This document shows, one piece after another, positions 49,233 through 60,928 of a stretch of DNA of 64,000 bases (its first letter is position 1; each line of letters opens with the position of its first letter). The stretch covers positions 16,850,501-16,914,500 of the forward strand of contig NC_064442.1 in NCBI RefSeq assembly GCF_023343835.1, given 5' to 3'. The notes under the pieces were generated by a model. It was not told the origin of the DNA and ran no database searches. It saw only the letters and a program-made list of their open reading frames with translations. This stretch comes from Lagopus muta (lineage: Eukaryota; Chordata; Aves; Galliformes; Phasianidae). The position numbers and the translations under genes were made by a program.

Positions 49233-52200
49233 ATGGAGGCGCCGGGGAAGGGCGGCCTCGTTCTCGGCAACCTGGCCGAGGTGGTGGAGCGCGTGCTCGG
49301 CTTCCTGCCCACGAAGGCGCTGCTGCGCGCCGCCTGGTAAGCGCTGGGGGGAGCTGGGAGGGCGGCGGGCGGACGTCGACGCCGTTTCTGAGGTAACGTG
49401 GGCGGGGCGGGCCGGCTGTGTTGCAGCGTGTGCCGGTTGTGGAGGGAGTGCGCGCGGCGGATCCTGCGCACGCGGCAGCGCCTCGCTTGGGTGTCGGCGC
49501 TGGAGCCCGGCCCGCCCGGCGGACACGCGTTGGTGCAGGCCTTGGCGCGAGAGCTCGAGGTGGGTCCGCGTGCGCTGCGGGGCCACTTCACCCCCCCCGT
49601 CCCCACGGTCCCGGTTCGCGCCTCGCGGTGCGTGGCGGTGCCGGTACCGGGCCGTTGTTACCAGCGCGCTCGCGTCTCGCGTCTTCTTGCAGAAGGTGCA
49701 CGTTCTGCCCCAGACCGTGCTCTACATCGCCGACGCGGAGACGTTCAGCGGGCACGAGGAGTGCCACGAGCACAAGAAAGGTACCCGCGGGGCGCGGAAT
49801 CGCCGGGGCTGCGGGCGGGGGAGGGACCGCTGGGCGGAGCGCTGCGAGTCTGAATGTAAAAGCGCGGCTGCGGTACGTGGAAGTGAGGCGCTTAACCCCG
49901 AGCTGTTGGCGGCGCGGGGCTCTTGTGTCGGTAACGGCCGTGGGGTGAGAAGGGATTGGCTGCCGGCTTCTGTCTGTCAGGTCCGCTTCTCTTTGCCGTT
50001 TTTGTTTCCTTTTTAATAGCCAGAAAAAGAAACAGTAAAGAAACAGCCCTTGCGATTGAGAAACTGTTGCCAAAGCGATGTCAGGTCCTTGGACTGCTCA
50101 CCCCGGGGATCGTAGGTAGGAGCCTCCTTTGTGTGCTGCGCTCCCTGCTGTTAGTGCGTTTGTGCCTTCCCTCTCACCTTCAGTTCTCATCCCACAGTAA
50201 ACAAAGAGGAAACCTTTCTGCTCGTTTCTGTGATTTCAGGGCATAACTCGTGCCGTGCATCTCAGCAGAAGCTTTTAGATGTTATAACGTTTTCCAGGTG
50301 TTTGCTGAACGTTTGCTTCCAATCTCTGTCACCGCAGCCATGACCAATAAGAGCAGGTCTATAGCATGAATGAGCATGGGGCTCCATGAACACCTGTGTG
50401 AAGGCACTAAGAGCCATAAACATTGATTCTGTGCCTACAGAAGGCTGTTTGAGTCTTTGAATTTAGAGTAAGGAAGATTTCTGTATGTATCTGTGTCTCA
50501 TGCAAAGTGACTTTAGCATTGTTTCTGGACAGTGGAAATCTTATGCGTTTCATCTTTCACAACAGCAGCAAAAAAAATTCACACTGGTTATCAGTTAGTT
50601 ATGTTGTGATGGGAAGGAGCTGTCATGCATTCTGTCTATACTGCATATGCTGCTCTGCCTCTTTTAGCCTGAGTTGCAGACAAAAGTGTCAGAATCACTA
50701 ATCTTTGTGTTTGTGTGTCATTGTAGTTACCCCTATGGGTTCAAGCAGCAATCAGCCTCAAGAAATTGAAGATGGTGAAGCTGGATTTGCTCTTTTGTTT
50801 CCCAAAATTGATGGGGTTAAAATCCAAACCTTCCATTTTCCTAAAGAAGTAAAGAACAGAGTCATTGACGAAAACAAATTTGCCGCAGCAGGTGCGTCCT
50901 TGTTCTCCCTTTGACCTGGGCTTTTGTCAGGTGTTTTGCTGCTCTTTGAGGCTCCAGTGTGAAACTGCACATGGGACCAGCAGCTCCTGTGGTGTGTTAA
51001 CAGAGCACTGAGGCTCTGCAGGGCTGCTCTGGTAACCACCCATCTCTTTCTACCCATCATCAGGAGTACTGAGGTTGTTAACCTGAGTTTGTCTCAAACT
51101 TCTTTATTTGTGTTGCAAGCAGAGCTGCTAAGAGGAAGCTGTTAGGTTTGAAGCAAGCCAGGAATTGTTTAAAAGTAACAGTAAATGAGTTTTGTGCCAT
51201 TGGGAGTTATTCTGGCCACCTCTGTTTAGAAAGGAGTGGGAAGGAGCTGCTGCTTTTCTTCTATAAAGTAACTTTGTTTTCAGATGCTAAGTCAGGCGTT
51301 GTAAAAAGAAAGGTATAAAGAAAACCATCTATTTTAGTACAGTTTACATTCCTCACCTTGCATTTATGAAGAGTAATCTGAGAGCAAGTGAGCCTTTCTG
51401 TGAGTCTTCCTGGAACTTGGAAGTTTCTTTCTTGGGATAAGCAACAGGCTGATGCACACATTTTAACAGTCCTTAATTTTTCAAGACTGTGCCACTCAAA
51501 TGCTCTGGGAAAGAAGCTGAAAGCAGGAGGAAGCAGATACAATTTACTCATGAATACATGGCTGCCTTGTGCCTTGTTTTTCACTTGCAGCAACAGAAAG
51601 TCCATGCTGGAGGCATTAGGTGTTATTTAAGGTGGGAGTGAAGAGTGTATGTAGAACTCTTAGGCTTCGGGGGAAGTCAAAATAAGGGGACTGAAGTTCT
51701 TGTTTTTGTAGGCCTGAAGAATAATCCAGATCTTCGTGTGGTTCTTTTGTTTGGCTACAACTCCTGGAAGTCTGGAGCCACTCGTTTTCTTCATCAAATA
51801 GTCAATCCTTTGAATGAAAAAAGTATCATCCTAGCTGGGGGACAAGTGGAGAGCTTTACATCGCTGATCTCTGAGAAGTAGGTATATTTTTCAAGGTAAA
51901 TTGTGAAAGAGATTTAACAGGGGAAATACGTTGCAGAAGCTGTAACATTTTAGCTATGCCATATTGCCAATCAAGAGTTGTAAAGTGGTACATTTTGTTT
52001 AAAAGCACAAAACCCAACTGCTGCACTGTGATCCAGCAGGAAAAGCTGGAAGCTTTGTATGAGTGTTACACACTGGGTTCTGGAAACCCAGCTAGGAGGA
52101 CAACTGAGGACTTTCAGCTTCAGAAACTGTACATTTGTTTATTTATGTGCTTGCTCTCTGGCTTTCAGGCAAATTATCACTCAAATAGCAGAGACTATTT

Positions 52201-53479
52201 GTGTGACTGTTCTGGTTTTATGTCAGTCTTGTTTTGGGGCACATTACGGAGCTGAATATGCAACCTCAGCTGTGCCCTGTGAGCACAAGTAGCTCCACAA
52301 GGATGTTGCACTCCAAGGGCTGGGCTGGATCTGACCCACTGAGCCCCAAGCCTTCCACCAAGAGCCCTGCAGGGGCCTCCTTGCTCCAAGTGCTCTGCTG
52401 ATTTGCTAGTGCATCCAGGAGCATCCTGTGCTGGGGAGCATGCTGCAGACATGGCTGCAGGCTCCTCTCGTACGGTGTTGGTCTGGACTCCATAGTGATA
52501 GGAGTTGTTTTTTGGGTGTTTTTTTTTGCATCTGATTTATGCCATCTACACCATTATTCCAGATCAGAGAGTTGTCTCTATTAAACTATTACTAAGATAA
52601 CAAGAATAGGTAACCACTGAAACCAATGTGAATCTGGCCAACCAACGAGCACAGACCTGTAGCAACAGGGATCTGAAGTCTGGAACAGCTTCTAGACTGC
52701 TGCCCTGGTTTCATACATGAACTGCTGCTTATCTTTGGTTAAGTTTAACTTACGGTTCAGCTGGAATTGCAGAGCTGTGCTATGCACCAACTGCTGAATT
52801 TGGCAAGTGTTTGAAAGACAGGCTTATGATTAATCCTGGGTAATGGATGTGAAAGGTTTTCATCAGGAAAGGTTGCTGGAAAAAGAGGGGGAAAAAGGAA
52901 ATCTGGAAGAGTGCGTTTAGTTTTTAACTACGGTGGCTTTCAGAGCCCCCAGGATGCTGGTCTGTTTGGCAGCCCGCTTGTGCTGCAGCAGAGCAGTTCA
53001 GGCCTGGTCGCGCTGGGCTGCTCTCTAACGGAGGCCTGTTGCCTTTCAGTAATAACGCCCAGCCCAGCGATGCCTGCGGGGTGGTCGGGCTGGCTTTCAG
53101 CGGGCCGCAGATCCAGAGTGCCACAGTTCTGTTAGACCAGGACGTCGCTGATGAGAGGACAGCGGAAGCCGCCATGCAGCGCCTCAAGGCAGCAAACATC
53201 CCCGAGTGTAACACCATCGGCTTCATGTTTGCGTGCGTTGGCCGAGGGTATCGGCATTACAAAACCAAACAGAACATGGAGGCGGATGCCTTTAGGAAGT
53301 TTTTTCCAAATGTTCCCCTCTTTGGCTTTTTTGGACACGGGGAAATAGGATGTGACCGGATAGTTACTGGGAATTTCGTATTGAGAGAGTGTAACGATGT
53401 AAAGGACGACCTGCTTCATGGTTACACTACTGTTATGACTCTCATTCATCTTGGTTCAACTAAAGCAAACCAGGCGTGA
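49233..53479 (+). CDS. FBXO22: F-box only protein 22 (7 coding exons, 393 aa)
   Basis: Substrate receptor of an SCF (SKP1-CUL1-F-box) E3 ligase; mammalian FBXO22 is known to target KDM4 demethylases and other nuclear proteins. Coding exons: 49233-49336, 49427-49559, 49693-49780, 50020-50115, 50727-50891, 51712-51877, 53050-53479 (1182 nt with stop, all in phase). The F-box is at about residues 12-55 ([19 protein letters not shown] then CVCRLWREC). The FIST-type domains fill the rest, with the FIST_C signature [10 protein letters not shown] and [12 protein letters not shown] in exon 7. The start ATG sits in GCGGCCATGG, a strong Kozak context. Human is 403 aa; this N-terminus is about ten residues shorter, and the C-terminus has four extra residues after LGSTK. 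Introns are short (90-1172 bp), so the gene spans 4.2 kb. Confidence 0.97.
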
Positions 53480-54020
53480 GTGTGTTTGCAGTGCATCGGT
53501 GAGCTGCTTCGTCCTGAAGAGCCAACGTCCTGCAGTCAGAGCACTTCCCAAAGCATAAACACCATTTTCCTAGCATTATCCAATCCTGTAGTTGGAACAG
53601 TTGAATGTAATAGCTATGAGGAAGCCTTGCCTTTTGTGTAGCCTCCTGCACGTGCTGAAATTGCAGGGAAATGACACTGAATGGAGTTCTGCAGTTGAAG
53701 GAAGCCTTTCTTTTTTCTAAAATGAGAACAGTTTGCACAAGTGGCAGTCAGAGGCCAAGCAATCACCGTGCAGAAACAATATTTTGTGCTCTATTCATGT
53801 GTGCAAAACAGGCCAGAAGAACTACTGGCGTGTGCTGAAATACTGGTGCAGGAAATCCAGCATTCCGTGGGTTTAAGAGTGATGCACAGCCTGCCCAGAC
53901 TTGGGTCCTATTTACAGAACTGAATCTTTTACCGGGTAAAACTCAAAGAAATCTTTAGGAAAAAAAAACCAACCAAACAAGAAAGTGCTCATTAAATAAA
54001 GACAACATTATGCAATTGCA
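53480..54020 (+). other. FBXO22: FBXO22 3' UTR
   Basis: From the TGA at 53,477-53,479 to about 20 nt after the AATAAA at 53,995. No repeat. The 92-codon minus frame at 53,460-53,738 is antisense and unremarkable. Confidence 0.75.
53995..54000 (+). terminator. FBXO22: Poly(A) signal AATAAA, FBXO22
   Basis: Overlapping ATTAAATAAA at 53,991-54,000 gives both common hexamers about 515 nt after the stop codon. Cleavage is expected near 54,015-54,025. Confidence 0.75.
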
Positions 54021-57000
54021 CCTGGCCTTCCGTTCTCAGAGAAAAAAGCTCCGATCTGGTGAGGTGCTCTCAGCTTTGAAGCTCAACTCAATTCATTATC
54101 TTGAACTGCGTTTCAGTCATCTTAAATATTTGATTTAGAACAATACCCGATACGTTGTGTCTGCCAGCACTCTTAGCCCTTGTGTACAAACGTTTACACA
54201 ATCAGAGTGGACTGCTTAGCGTTCCTTTTAGATTCTCTTGTAGCACGATCTTCCCTGTTACAAACTTTTAAATTCACAGTACAAAAAAAAAAGACTCTCC
54301 CTGGTATCTTTAAGAAATTTTTTGTTTTTAATAAGAAATTCTGGGCCACACAAGATCTGGTGATGTTCGTTTTGTCTCACGCCCAACGACTTGGGCTATT
54401 GCATGTTTTGTGAGCTGAAGCTTTTACATCAGTCATCTACTTTGGGTGCTGCAGCTGAAGGTAGTGTTTCACAGTTCACATAGGTACTTTCATCATGTTC
54501 TCAGCATAGCTCATAATACATCTGCTCGCTTATAAATTCCTTCTTCCCTTTTACTTGGCAACAGAATGACAAGAAAGTAGGATTTGTTTTGGACTGTTTC
54601 ATCACGCTTTGAAATTCCTCATTGAGCATCTGCCCTGTTCTCAGTTTAGGAAGAGGAAAATGCTTGGTTGTATATTGTACAACAGTGTGTCTTTTGCTGT
54701 CCAGGTAAGAGCCAAGGCTTCACTCGGCCACTTGCAGTCAATGTCTGCATGCTGTTTGGCACTGGCAGAGGCCTCATGAGCAGAGACAGGTTTGCCTGTC
54801 CTGAGAGCAGAGCTGCTGTCACTGGGTGCAGAGCACAGGCCGTGCTTTCCCATGGCTCTGTTGGTGGTGATGCTTCTTAACTCAGAGACAGAGGATGTGA
54901 ACCCCATGTGGCCTTCTTGCCAGGGACAGGAGATCAGTAACTGTGGGTGTGACTTGGAACAGCTTTAGTTACTGCATTTGGAAGAAAAAGTTGGCAAATC
55001 AGTGTGCTTGAATTGAAGCGGAGGACAGGGAGATGTGTTTTCTCTTTTCAGTATAACAGGAACGTCACACTTGGCCTTTCCCACCATCTAGCACCACATA
55101 TTTGACAGTTTCTGTAATACAGACAGGACTTCTGTAGTAGTTGCCACGAGCTCCATGAGTTTGGTGTAGTCACCAGCACAGCTGCTAATGTAAGCCTGTC
55201 AACTTCAACCGACTTCTTGCTGCAGTGGAAGTAAAGGAATTATAATCAACCACACATCTGGATCAGGAGTGCAGGCACATCCAGAAGTGCCCAAAGCAGC
55301 AGCTCATGAGCCTCAGCCAAGGCACGACGATGCACAAAAATGAGTGCAGTTTAAAGGAGCTCATTTCTGGGAGATGGTCTCAGCTCTAAAGTTGCTTGTG
55401 AGGGCTGCAGGCAACCACAGCATGAAGAAGGCTCTGGTGGGGATCCGGGATCATCTCCACCACTGGGGAAGAGCCCAGAGGACACCAGAACCGTGCGCTG
55501 CCCTGCCGGCATTGCTGCACTGCCTCCCCTGGACTGTGCCATCTCTCCCATGTGCCAGGGCAGTGGTGTGGTACATAATATTGCTACGTATTTGATTAAA
55601 GTGTTTTGGTATCCAGATTCCTTTTGCCTCCAAATTGTCGTTTACTCTTAAGCCGTGCCAAAACTCCTGAGTGAGACCAATGATATTTGCTTAGCAGCTA
55701 TCGTGTGCCACCTGTGTGGCTCATCAGTCCCAGGACAGGGCACGTTCTGAGCTGCTACAAAGAGCTGCAGTGCAGTCATTCAGACCTCTGTCACCCCAAA
55801 AGTGGACAAGGTTTCATGAATGTTTGGTAATTGGGTCAGATGTGGATAGCAGTGCCTCTCACACAGCACATGACAAGACAGAAGGACCTCTCTGATGATA
55901 ATTACCTGCATGGTTACAGCGGTGGTGGTAGTTTCCTGCAAGAGTATGTAAACCTTAAGGGACTACAACAGGAGTTTGTTTTGGTGAAGAAAAGAGGAGA
56001 ACCTTCCAAAGGTCTGCAGGGAGCAGTGGGGATTTTGCTGACTGAAGGTAAAAGGCATTATTTTTCCCCATGTTTTGAATATGTGCTATGGAGCATTGTT
56101 CATTTCCACTTAACGCATATTTCAATTAAGTAAGTGAGCTGAGGGTGTAAAAAATATGACACGAGGCAAGTGGCATGATACATAACCTCTCATTTGCACC
56201 ACCAAACAGCAATACAAAAAAAGCATCAAACTATTAACTAGACTTTTTATTTTAAAATTCCTGCTGCAAAAATGCTCTTTCTATGGGTTTTTCTGTAGTT
56301 TTTCTGTAGTACAGTTGTAAGGATCAAGCATAGCTTGATAGAGAGAAGCCAAATTATGCTTAATTGTCACAGCTGTGCTGTTGGAAAGCAGTTTCGCTTT
56401 AAAACTGCAGAAAACTGCAAAGAGGGTGAACTTGATTCTTGTTACTGGCAGTGTCAGAAGGTTTGTTTGGGCCCAGGTTAATATTGGAACGAGCCTTACT
56501 TTAACAGAGGAATGACTCAGCCTGAATCATGCCCCCTTGGCAGCCGGCAGTAAACACAGAGATGTAAGCGATACAGCCAAACTTTGACTTTCAGCAGGAG
56601 TAGGGAAGGCTGGTGAGAGCATTGAGCCTCAAACTCCATTTTAATAAAGCCAAGTGGTTACATATGATTCTGATTGAATTGAAAGTACCTGAGCACGCTG
56701 AAAACATTAAGAAAGTAATTATTTGTCCCTGACAGCTGATTATTTTTCGAGATTATATTATGGAGAGCTTAAAAAATGGAGGTTCGGACATTGCAGGTGG
56801 CTCATAGTGATGTTGGCTCACCTAGCAGCAGTTCATAACAAGGAAGGGTGCTTTTCTACACAGGTAACATACAGAGACATCAGAAAATTGGAAACTGTTT
56901 GGATTATTTGGAAATTATATGACCTGGATACTTACGTTAGAATCATTAGCAGCTACTTGGAAAAGGTGTTGAAGTCCTTTGATAGTTTAAGAGCAAAGAT

Positions 57001-57730
57001 TTGATTCCCAAATCTGTAGGATTTATGTTTAAAAAACCAATGTATAAATTTTCACTGTTACATTTCACAGCTAGAGCATCACTGAGATCAGCAGGTAGCA
57101 CATAGATGTTTCAGAGTGATTAATGTCACCTTTTCAGGGTAACTTTTCACAGCTCCAGGAGTTAGCAACAGCTTTTTTAAATTAAGCTCATCTTTGTTGT
57201 CAGTGTGACAAGTGAGAGTGAACACAAATTCCCTCAAAACAGGAACTCCAGAGCTGGCAGAAAGGACTATGAGTAGTTTGAGACAGCAGGGAATGCAGTG
57301 ATGGAGAAAAGAATAGGAGCTACAGCATAAGCTCATATTACAGAGCCCTGATGATAAAGTGCCAGTGGATGGTCAGCTACAGCTATATAGCCCAGAGGAA
57401 GCCTGTACAGAAATAGGTAAGTTAAAAGCATTCTCTTCTAATTACACTGAAAACACGTATATGAAATAGAGGTGAATTTAGCATTAGAAACTGGTTTTAG
57501 TGTTCATTTGGGGAATGAAAACAGCAGTGTCTTGGTATTGTTGCAGGTTTTACATCTGCAAGCTTCTTTCACACAGCCTTGGCTAGCTACAGGAATCATT
57601 ATTGGTGAAAGCCTTTTTGGAGTACCAAACAGAACGGAGCTGCAGCCTGTAAGTACTTGAGAGAGTGTGCATTTGGTACTTTGTTAAAGTGCTCCCTGGT
57701 GTCAGAGCACAGATTACACTGACCAGGTTA
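54021..57730. other. Intergenic 3' of FBXO22; no gene established
   Basis: No CR1 copy. Two plus-strand segments, 57,346-57,417 and 57,547-57,650, have textbook acceptor and donor sites, and a 100-codon frame at 55,831-56,133 contains a possible donor GAAG|GTAAAA at 56,047. Their phases do not join into one coding frame, so at most they hint at a noncoding transcript. Confidence 0.4.
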
Positions 57731-60112
57731 AAAAGGGCAATAAATAAACAAAACACCCAAACCAGACTCTGGATAAGCACAGATGGGTAATGTTACATAC
57801 AGTAATGAAAAAACTGCATTGCCCTTCTTAGAGAGAAAAAAAAAAAGAAAAAGCAGATGGTTTTTGTTGGGATTCTTCCGATCATTCTGTATGATCAGAC
57901 AGTGAATGTGTGCATCCCAGCTACCTAAATAACCCTGCCAGAGAATCTCACACAGTTCAGTTCTGAGGCTTTTTCCAAACTCAGCAGATACATCTTCATC
58001 AATGTTGCTGTGTTTGGAGGTGGCCATACTACAGGGGAAAGTCCTACCCAAACTAATCCGCGCTCCTCTCAGTTTTTGTAGTAGTGTGATCCCATTTAAA
58101 GTGATGGAGGAGCAGTTTCAAAGATGGGAGATGTTATATTTCTCAAAAACAGAGGGAAGCAGAGAAGGGACCTCCTTGCCCATCCCTTGCAGACACACAA
58201 CCCTTTTCTGCAGTCCCCTGGCTCCAAGAACAGTATCTGATTGGAAGCAGTGTTTTCTGTAGCTTTCTTGCTCACAGGACTACTTAATTTTTAAACAAGC
58301 ACTGCTTGACAGCATTGTGCAAGTTTATTAAATCAGAGGTGATGTGGGCTACCCTGTGCTTCCTGTGGTGTTTGACCAGCTTAACATGAATTTATAGCCT
58401 CCTCTCCTTGTGACTTGAAAGGCAAATTCACCAAGCTAATGAATGGAAATAATTAATGTTAGAAGCTGAAACGTTCTCAGTTGCAATGGATGTGAAGCAG
58501 TGTTGACCGCTAATAAGATTTCATTCAGAGATAACATTGTTTCATAGATGGAGTTGTTTGCATTTAAACACCCCTTTGATTTATTCATTCTCACTTTTTG
58601 TACAAATTGTTTCCCAGATAATGCAAATGTGAGTGGTAATACTGGAGAATTATTCCATGTCTGTCTAGAAAGCTGAGAGGGTTTTAACCGTTTACAGAGT
58701 ACAACTTCAGTCCATTTGTTTTCCACATCTTGTAGCAAGATTTCCTCCCTCACTTTCCATTTCAGATGACCATAAGCCTTTTCTTCTTCGGTGAAAACAG
58801 TGTGCTGGATGTTAGTTAGTCAGTCTGAATGTCTCGTGATCAGTAATGCACAGAGGTTGCCTGACAGCAGTCTTCTCTGACTCAATTCCACAGAGACTGT
58901 GCAGAGTATTTCAGCTAACTCTGATTCTGATGCAGCTGTCAGGATTGTTGCACATCTCCTGAACTGTGAATCTAACAGTGGTGTGTCCGCATGCGATGAA
59001 AAATCACTTTGTTCTTTCCTAGCCTTTAAAACAGTATTAACAGTGTCCTCCTGGGTAACTGACAAGGGTTTGGGGTCCCAAAACCAGCATGTAAGCTGGT
59101 TAATTTGAGGAGGAAGCTATGCTTTATACAACTGGAACGTTTCTGGTTCAGGATCTCTGGTTGATTGGATGTTTTCCTGCAGATGCTGAGCTTTCGCTCG
59201 TACTCCAGCTTCTTTCACATGAGTCCTCAGAAAGTAATACATTTTTCTCTGTTTACTATTTGCTATTATATTATTATTTTCTCCTTGACTTCTTACTGTA
59301 TACACCGTAACACTTTGTCTTTCCTTCTTTTCCTTGCTGTGTTTGCATCTACGTGTGTGTAAAATATACGCTATCTTTTCTGATGCCAGAGCATGCAGTA
59401 GACGCCCCAGGAATTGACTCTGATTCACATCTTCCTTTCCACCTTCGTTTCTAGACACCTTTTTTCCCCTTATTTCAGAGATGAGAAATCTGCATTCTGC
59501 ATTTTCTTCCCTTTCACTTCCAGAAATGTTCTCAAGCTTTTTCTTCAGTACAGCATGGTCGATCCCAAGTAGTGAGCTGCTAGGTGATGTGCTGCTGTAT
59601 GAATGCATGTTGGTTTTTGTCTTAGTCACAACCTCCAGCGCTAGAAACGAGATGAAAGTAGGACTGTTCAATTCATGTCTTCTATGCCTCTCAGTACCCA
59701 GCCATTCTCTTTGTGTCATCAGGGGAGAAAGAGAGACAGACCATGTCACTTGGCTTCTCTTTGCCCGAGCCACATAACCCTGTAAGGAATCAGAGAGTGA
59801 TTCAGATATTGGTGATGGGGATAAAACAAAGGCGTTGTTACAGAGGGCAGCACTTGTCTAACCAAGACATCTGGCTGCATATTGCTTTGTTTCAGGGATG
59901 GACACAATGAATAAAATTCCTGACATCTGTCCTCTGTAAAATAGAAGCTGGGATTCCTTGAGATTTTTAGAAGGCAACACAAAAATATCAAGGAAGGTGC
60001 CTTGCTTAGTATTAGAGACATATACCAAACAAAGGGTAAATACTCTATGAACTAAACTTCTAACCATTACCAATCTGTTCTCCCAGTATTTTCTTTGAAT
60101 TAAAATCTTGCA
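57731..60112 (-). pseudogene. Unidentified stop-depleted reading frame; probable decayed or unannotated gene
   Basis: On the minus strand one frame is open from 60,112 to 58,439 (558 codons) apart from three stops: TAG at 59,858-59,860, TAG at 59,117-59,119 and TGA at 58,820-58,822. It closes at TAG 58,436. The same frame, after a stop-rich gap of about 155 bp (possible intron, 58,436-58,282), is open again from 58,279 to 57,731 except for TGA at 58,118-58,120. No frameshift is needed. I do not recognise the protein. It looks globular with a hydrophobic/beta-like N-terminal part (about 60,106-59,861), a Ser/Lys/Glu-rich middle and a mixed C-terminal part (RREELLQDV-like stretch near 58,740). 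No transmembrane segment, zinc finger, reverse-transcriptase or other catalytic motif was seen. It lies just downstream of the NRG4 terminal exon on the same strand. It could be a recently inactivated gene, a retrocopy, or real exons with stops in unseen introns. Confidence 0.35.
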
Positions 60113-60416
60113 TCAGGAAGCTGACCTATACACCAGTAGTGGTACCTCACCCTCTGTTAATAAAAGCCCAACTATTGCCTTGAGGAAAGTAATAATTAAT
60201 ACTGTAAGTGTATTGTGAAGTGTTCTGTATTCTGAAGCAGGCCAAGTCCTGGACGTGTAACACGGCTACGAGTTTTGAAGCTTCTGAATCGGGGCAGAAC
60301 TCAGCTTCTCCAGGACAAAGGTTCACAGCATAACCTCATGCTGAAAAATCCAATGGTTGCCTCGTGTTCTCTTGTAGAGAAGGATAATTATGTTGTACTT
60401 CTCATACAGAAATCAG

Positions 60417-60461
60417 TCTACCTATCTATCTACGTATCTATCTACCTATCTGTCTATCTCA
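60417..60461 (+). repeat. (CTAT/CTAC)n tetranucleotide microsatellite
   Basis: About eleven imperfect copies of CTAT, CTAC and CTGT. A likely polymorphic marker between the stop-depleted frame and the NRG4 exon. Confidence 0.88.
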
Positions 60462-60605
60462 TACCTTATCTGTGCATTACTAAAACCAGTAGCTTGTCAT
60501 GGAAAATCTCACAAAATTCAAACGTAGGTTATAGTGATTTCTGAATAATCTGATGCACCTGTAAAAATACACAGAAACTCTGCTGAATGCAGCAGATTTT
60601 CTTCA

Positions 60606-60611
60606 TTTATT
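60606..60611 (-). terminator. NRG4: Candidate poly(A) signal for NRG4
   Basis: TTTATT on the plus strand is AATAAA on the minus strand, about 225 nt after the putative NRG4 stop codon. It would give a short 3' UTR (60,834 to about 60,590). Other, more distant signals are possible. Confidence 0.35.
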
Positions 60612-60834
60612 AATTGCAGTCTTCTCTAAGGTGAAAGCAGGCCTCCTATTAGGGTGCTTTCTTTTCTTAACCCCCTTACCATATCAACCTCTGCAGCTGT
60701 TAGGGTTGCTCTGCACATCATTTTCTCACCATTCTTCCACTCTAATGCTTTACTCCGTTATTATTTCTGAAAAACAAACAAAGCAGAAGCTTTTCACTAA
60801 ATAAATCTTCTTTCCCTGCTTTCATCGCTTCATT

Positions 60835-60928
60835 TTAAATGCACTCACTGTTGCAGCCATTGCTGCTTGTAGTCTCCACCAGGTGGGCACCACACTCTGA
60901 GGAACCTGTCCTTGCAATGGTGGCTTTC
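60835..60928 (-). CDS. NRG4: Neuregulin 4, last coding exon (partial gene)
   Basis: NRG4 is a small EGF-domain ligand of ErbB4, made as a single-pass membrane precursor. This exon would encode the last 30 residues of the cytoplasmic tail. The acceptor CTCCTATGGTCAG is followed by one base completing a split codon, then KATIARTGSSECG, AHLVETTSS and a TAA at 60,837-60,835. It aligns without gaps to the human tail, including an Arg six residues in and the LVET core, and sits where NRG4 is expected: downstream of FBXO22 and on the opposite strand. The EGF and membrane exons were not found up to 64,000 and should lie further right. Short length and modest identity keep confidence moderate. Confidence 0.6.

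Larger units (their letters stand above)
48590..49960 (+). promoter_or_regulatory. FBXO22: CpG-island promoter of FBXO22
   Basis: CpG-dense DNA begins about 40 bp after the UBE2Q2 poly(A) region and spans FBXO22 exons 1-3. Many long open frames on both strands here (for example minus 48,770-49,606 and plus 49,132-50,016) are products of GC composition. No TATA box. The likely start region is the ETS-motif array just upstream of the ATG. Confidence 0.85.

Noticed and set aside
48770-49606. 278-codon minus-strand open frame antisense to FBXO22 exons 1-2
   Set aside because: It lies wholly in the CpG island, where stop codons are rare in every frame; the translation is Arg/Pro/Ala-rich and overlaps the conserved FBXO22 exons on the other strand.
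49132-50016. 294-codon plus-strand open frame across FBXO22 exons 1-3
   Set aside because: It reads through proven introns in the wrong frame relative to the F-box coding sequence; an effect of GC composition.
55831-56133. 100-codon plus-strand frame with an internal donor-like GAAG|GTAAAA
   Set aside because: The frame cannot be joined in phase to the later splice-bounded segments without hitting stops; not enough to call a gene.
60417-60461. Regularly spaced short repeats considered as a CRISPR-like array
   Set aside because: It is a simple tetranucleotide microsatellite in vertebrate DNA, with no spacers.
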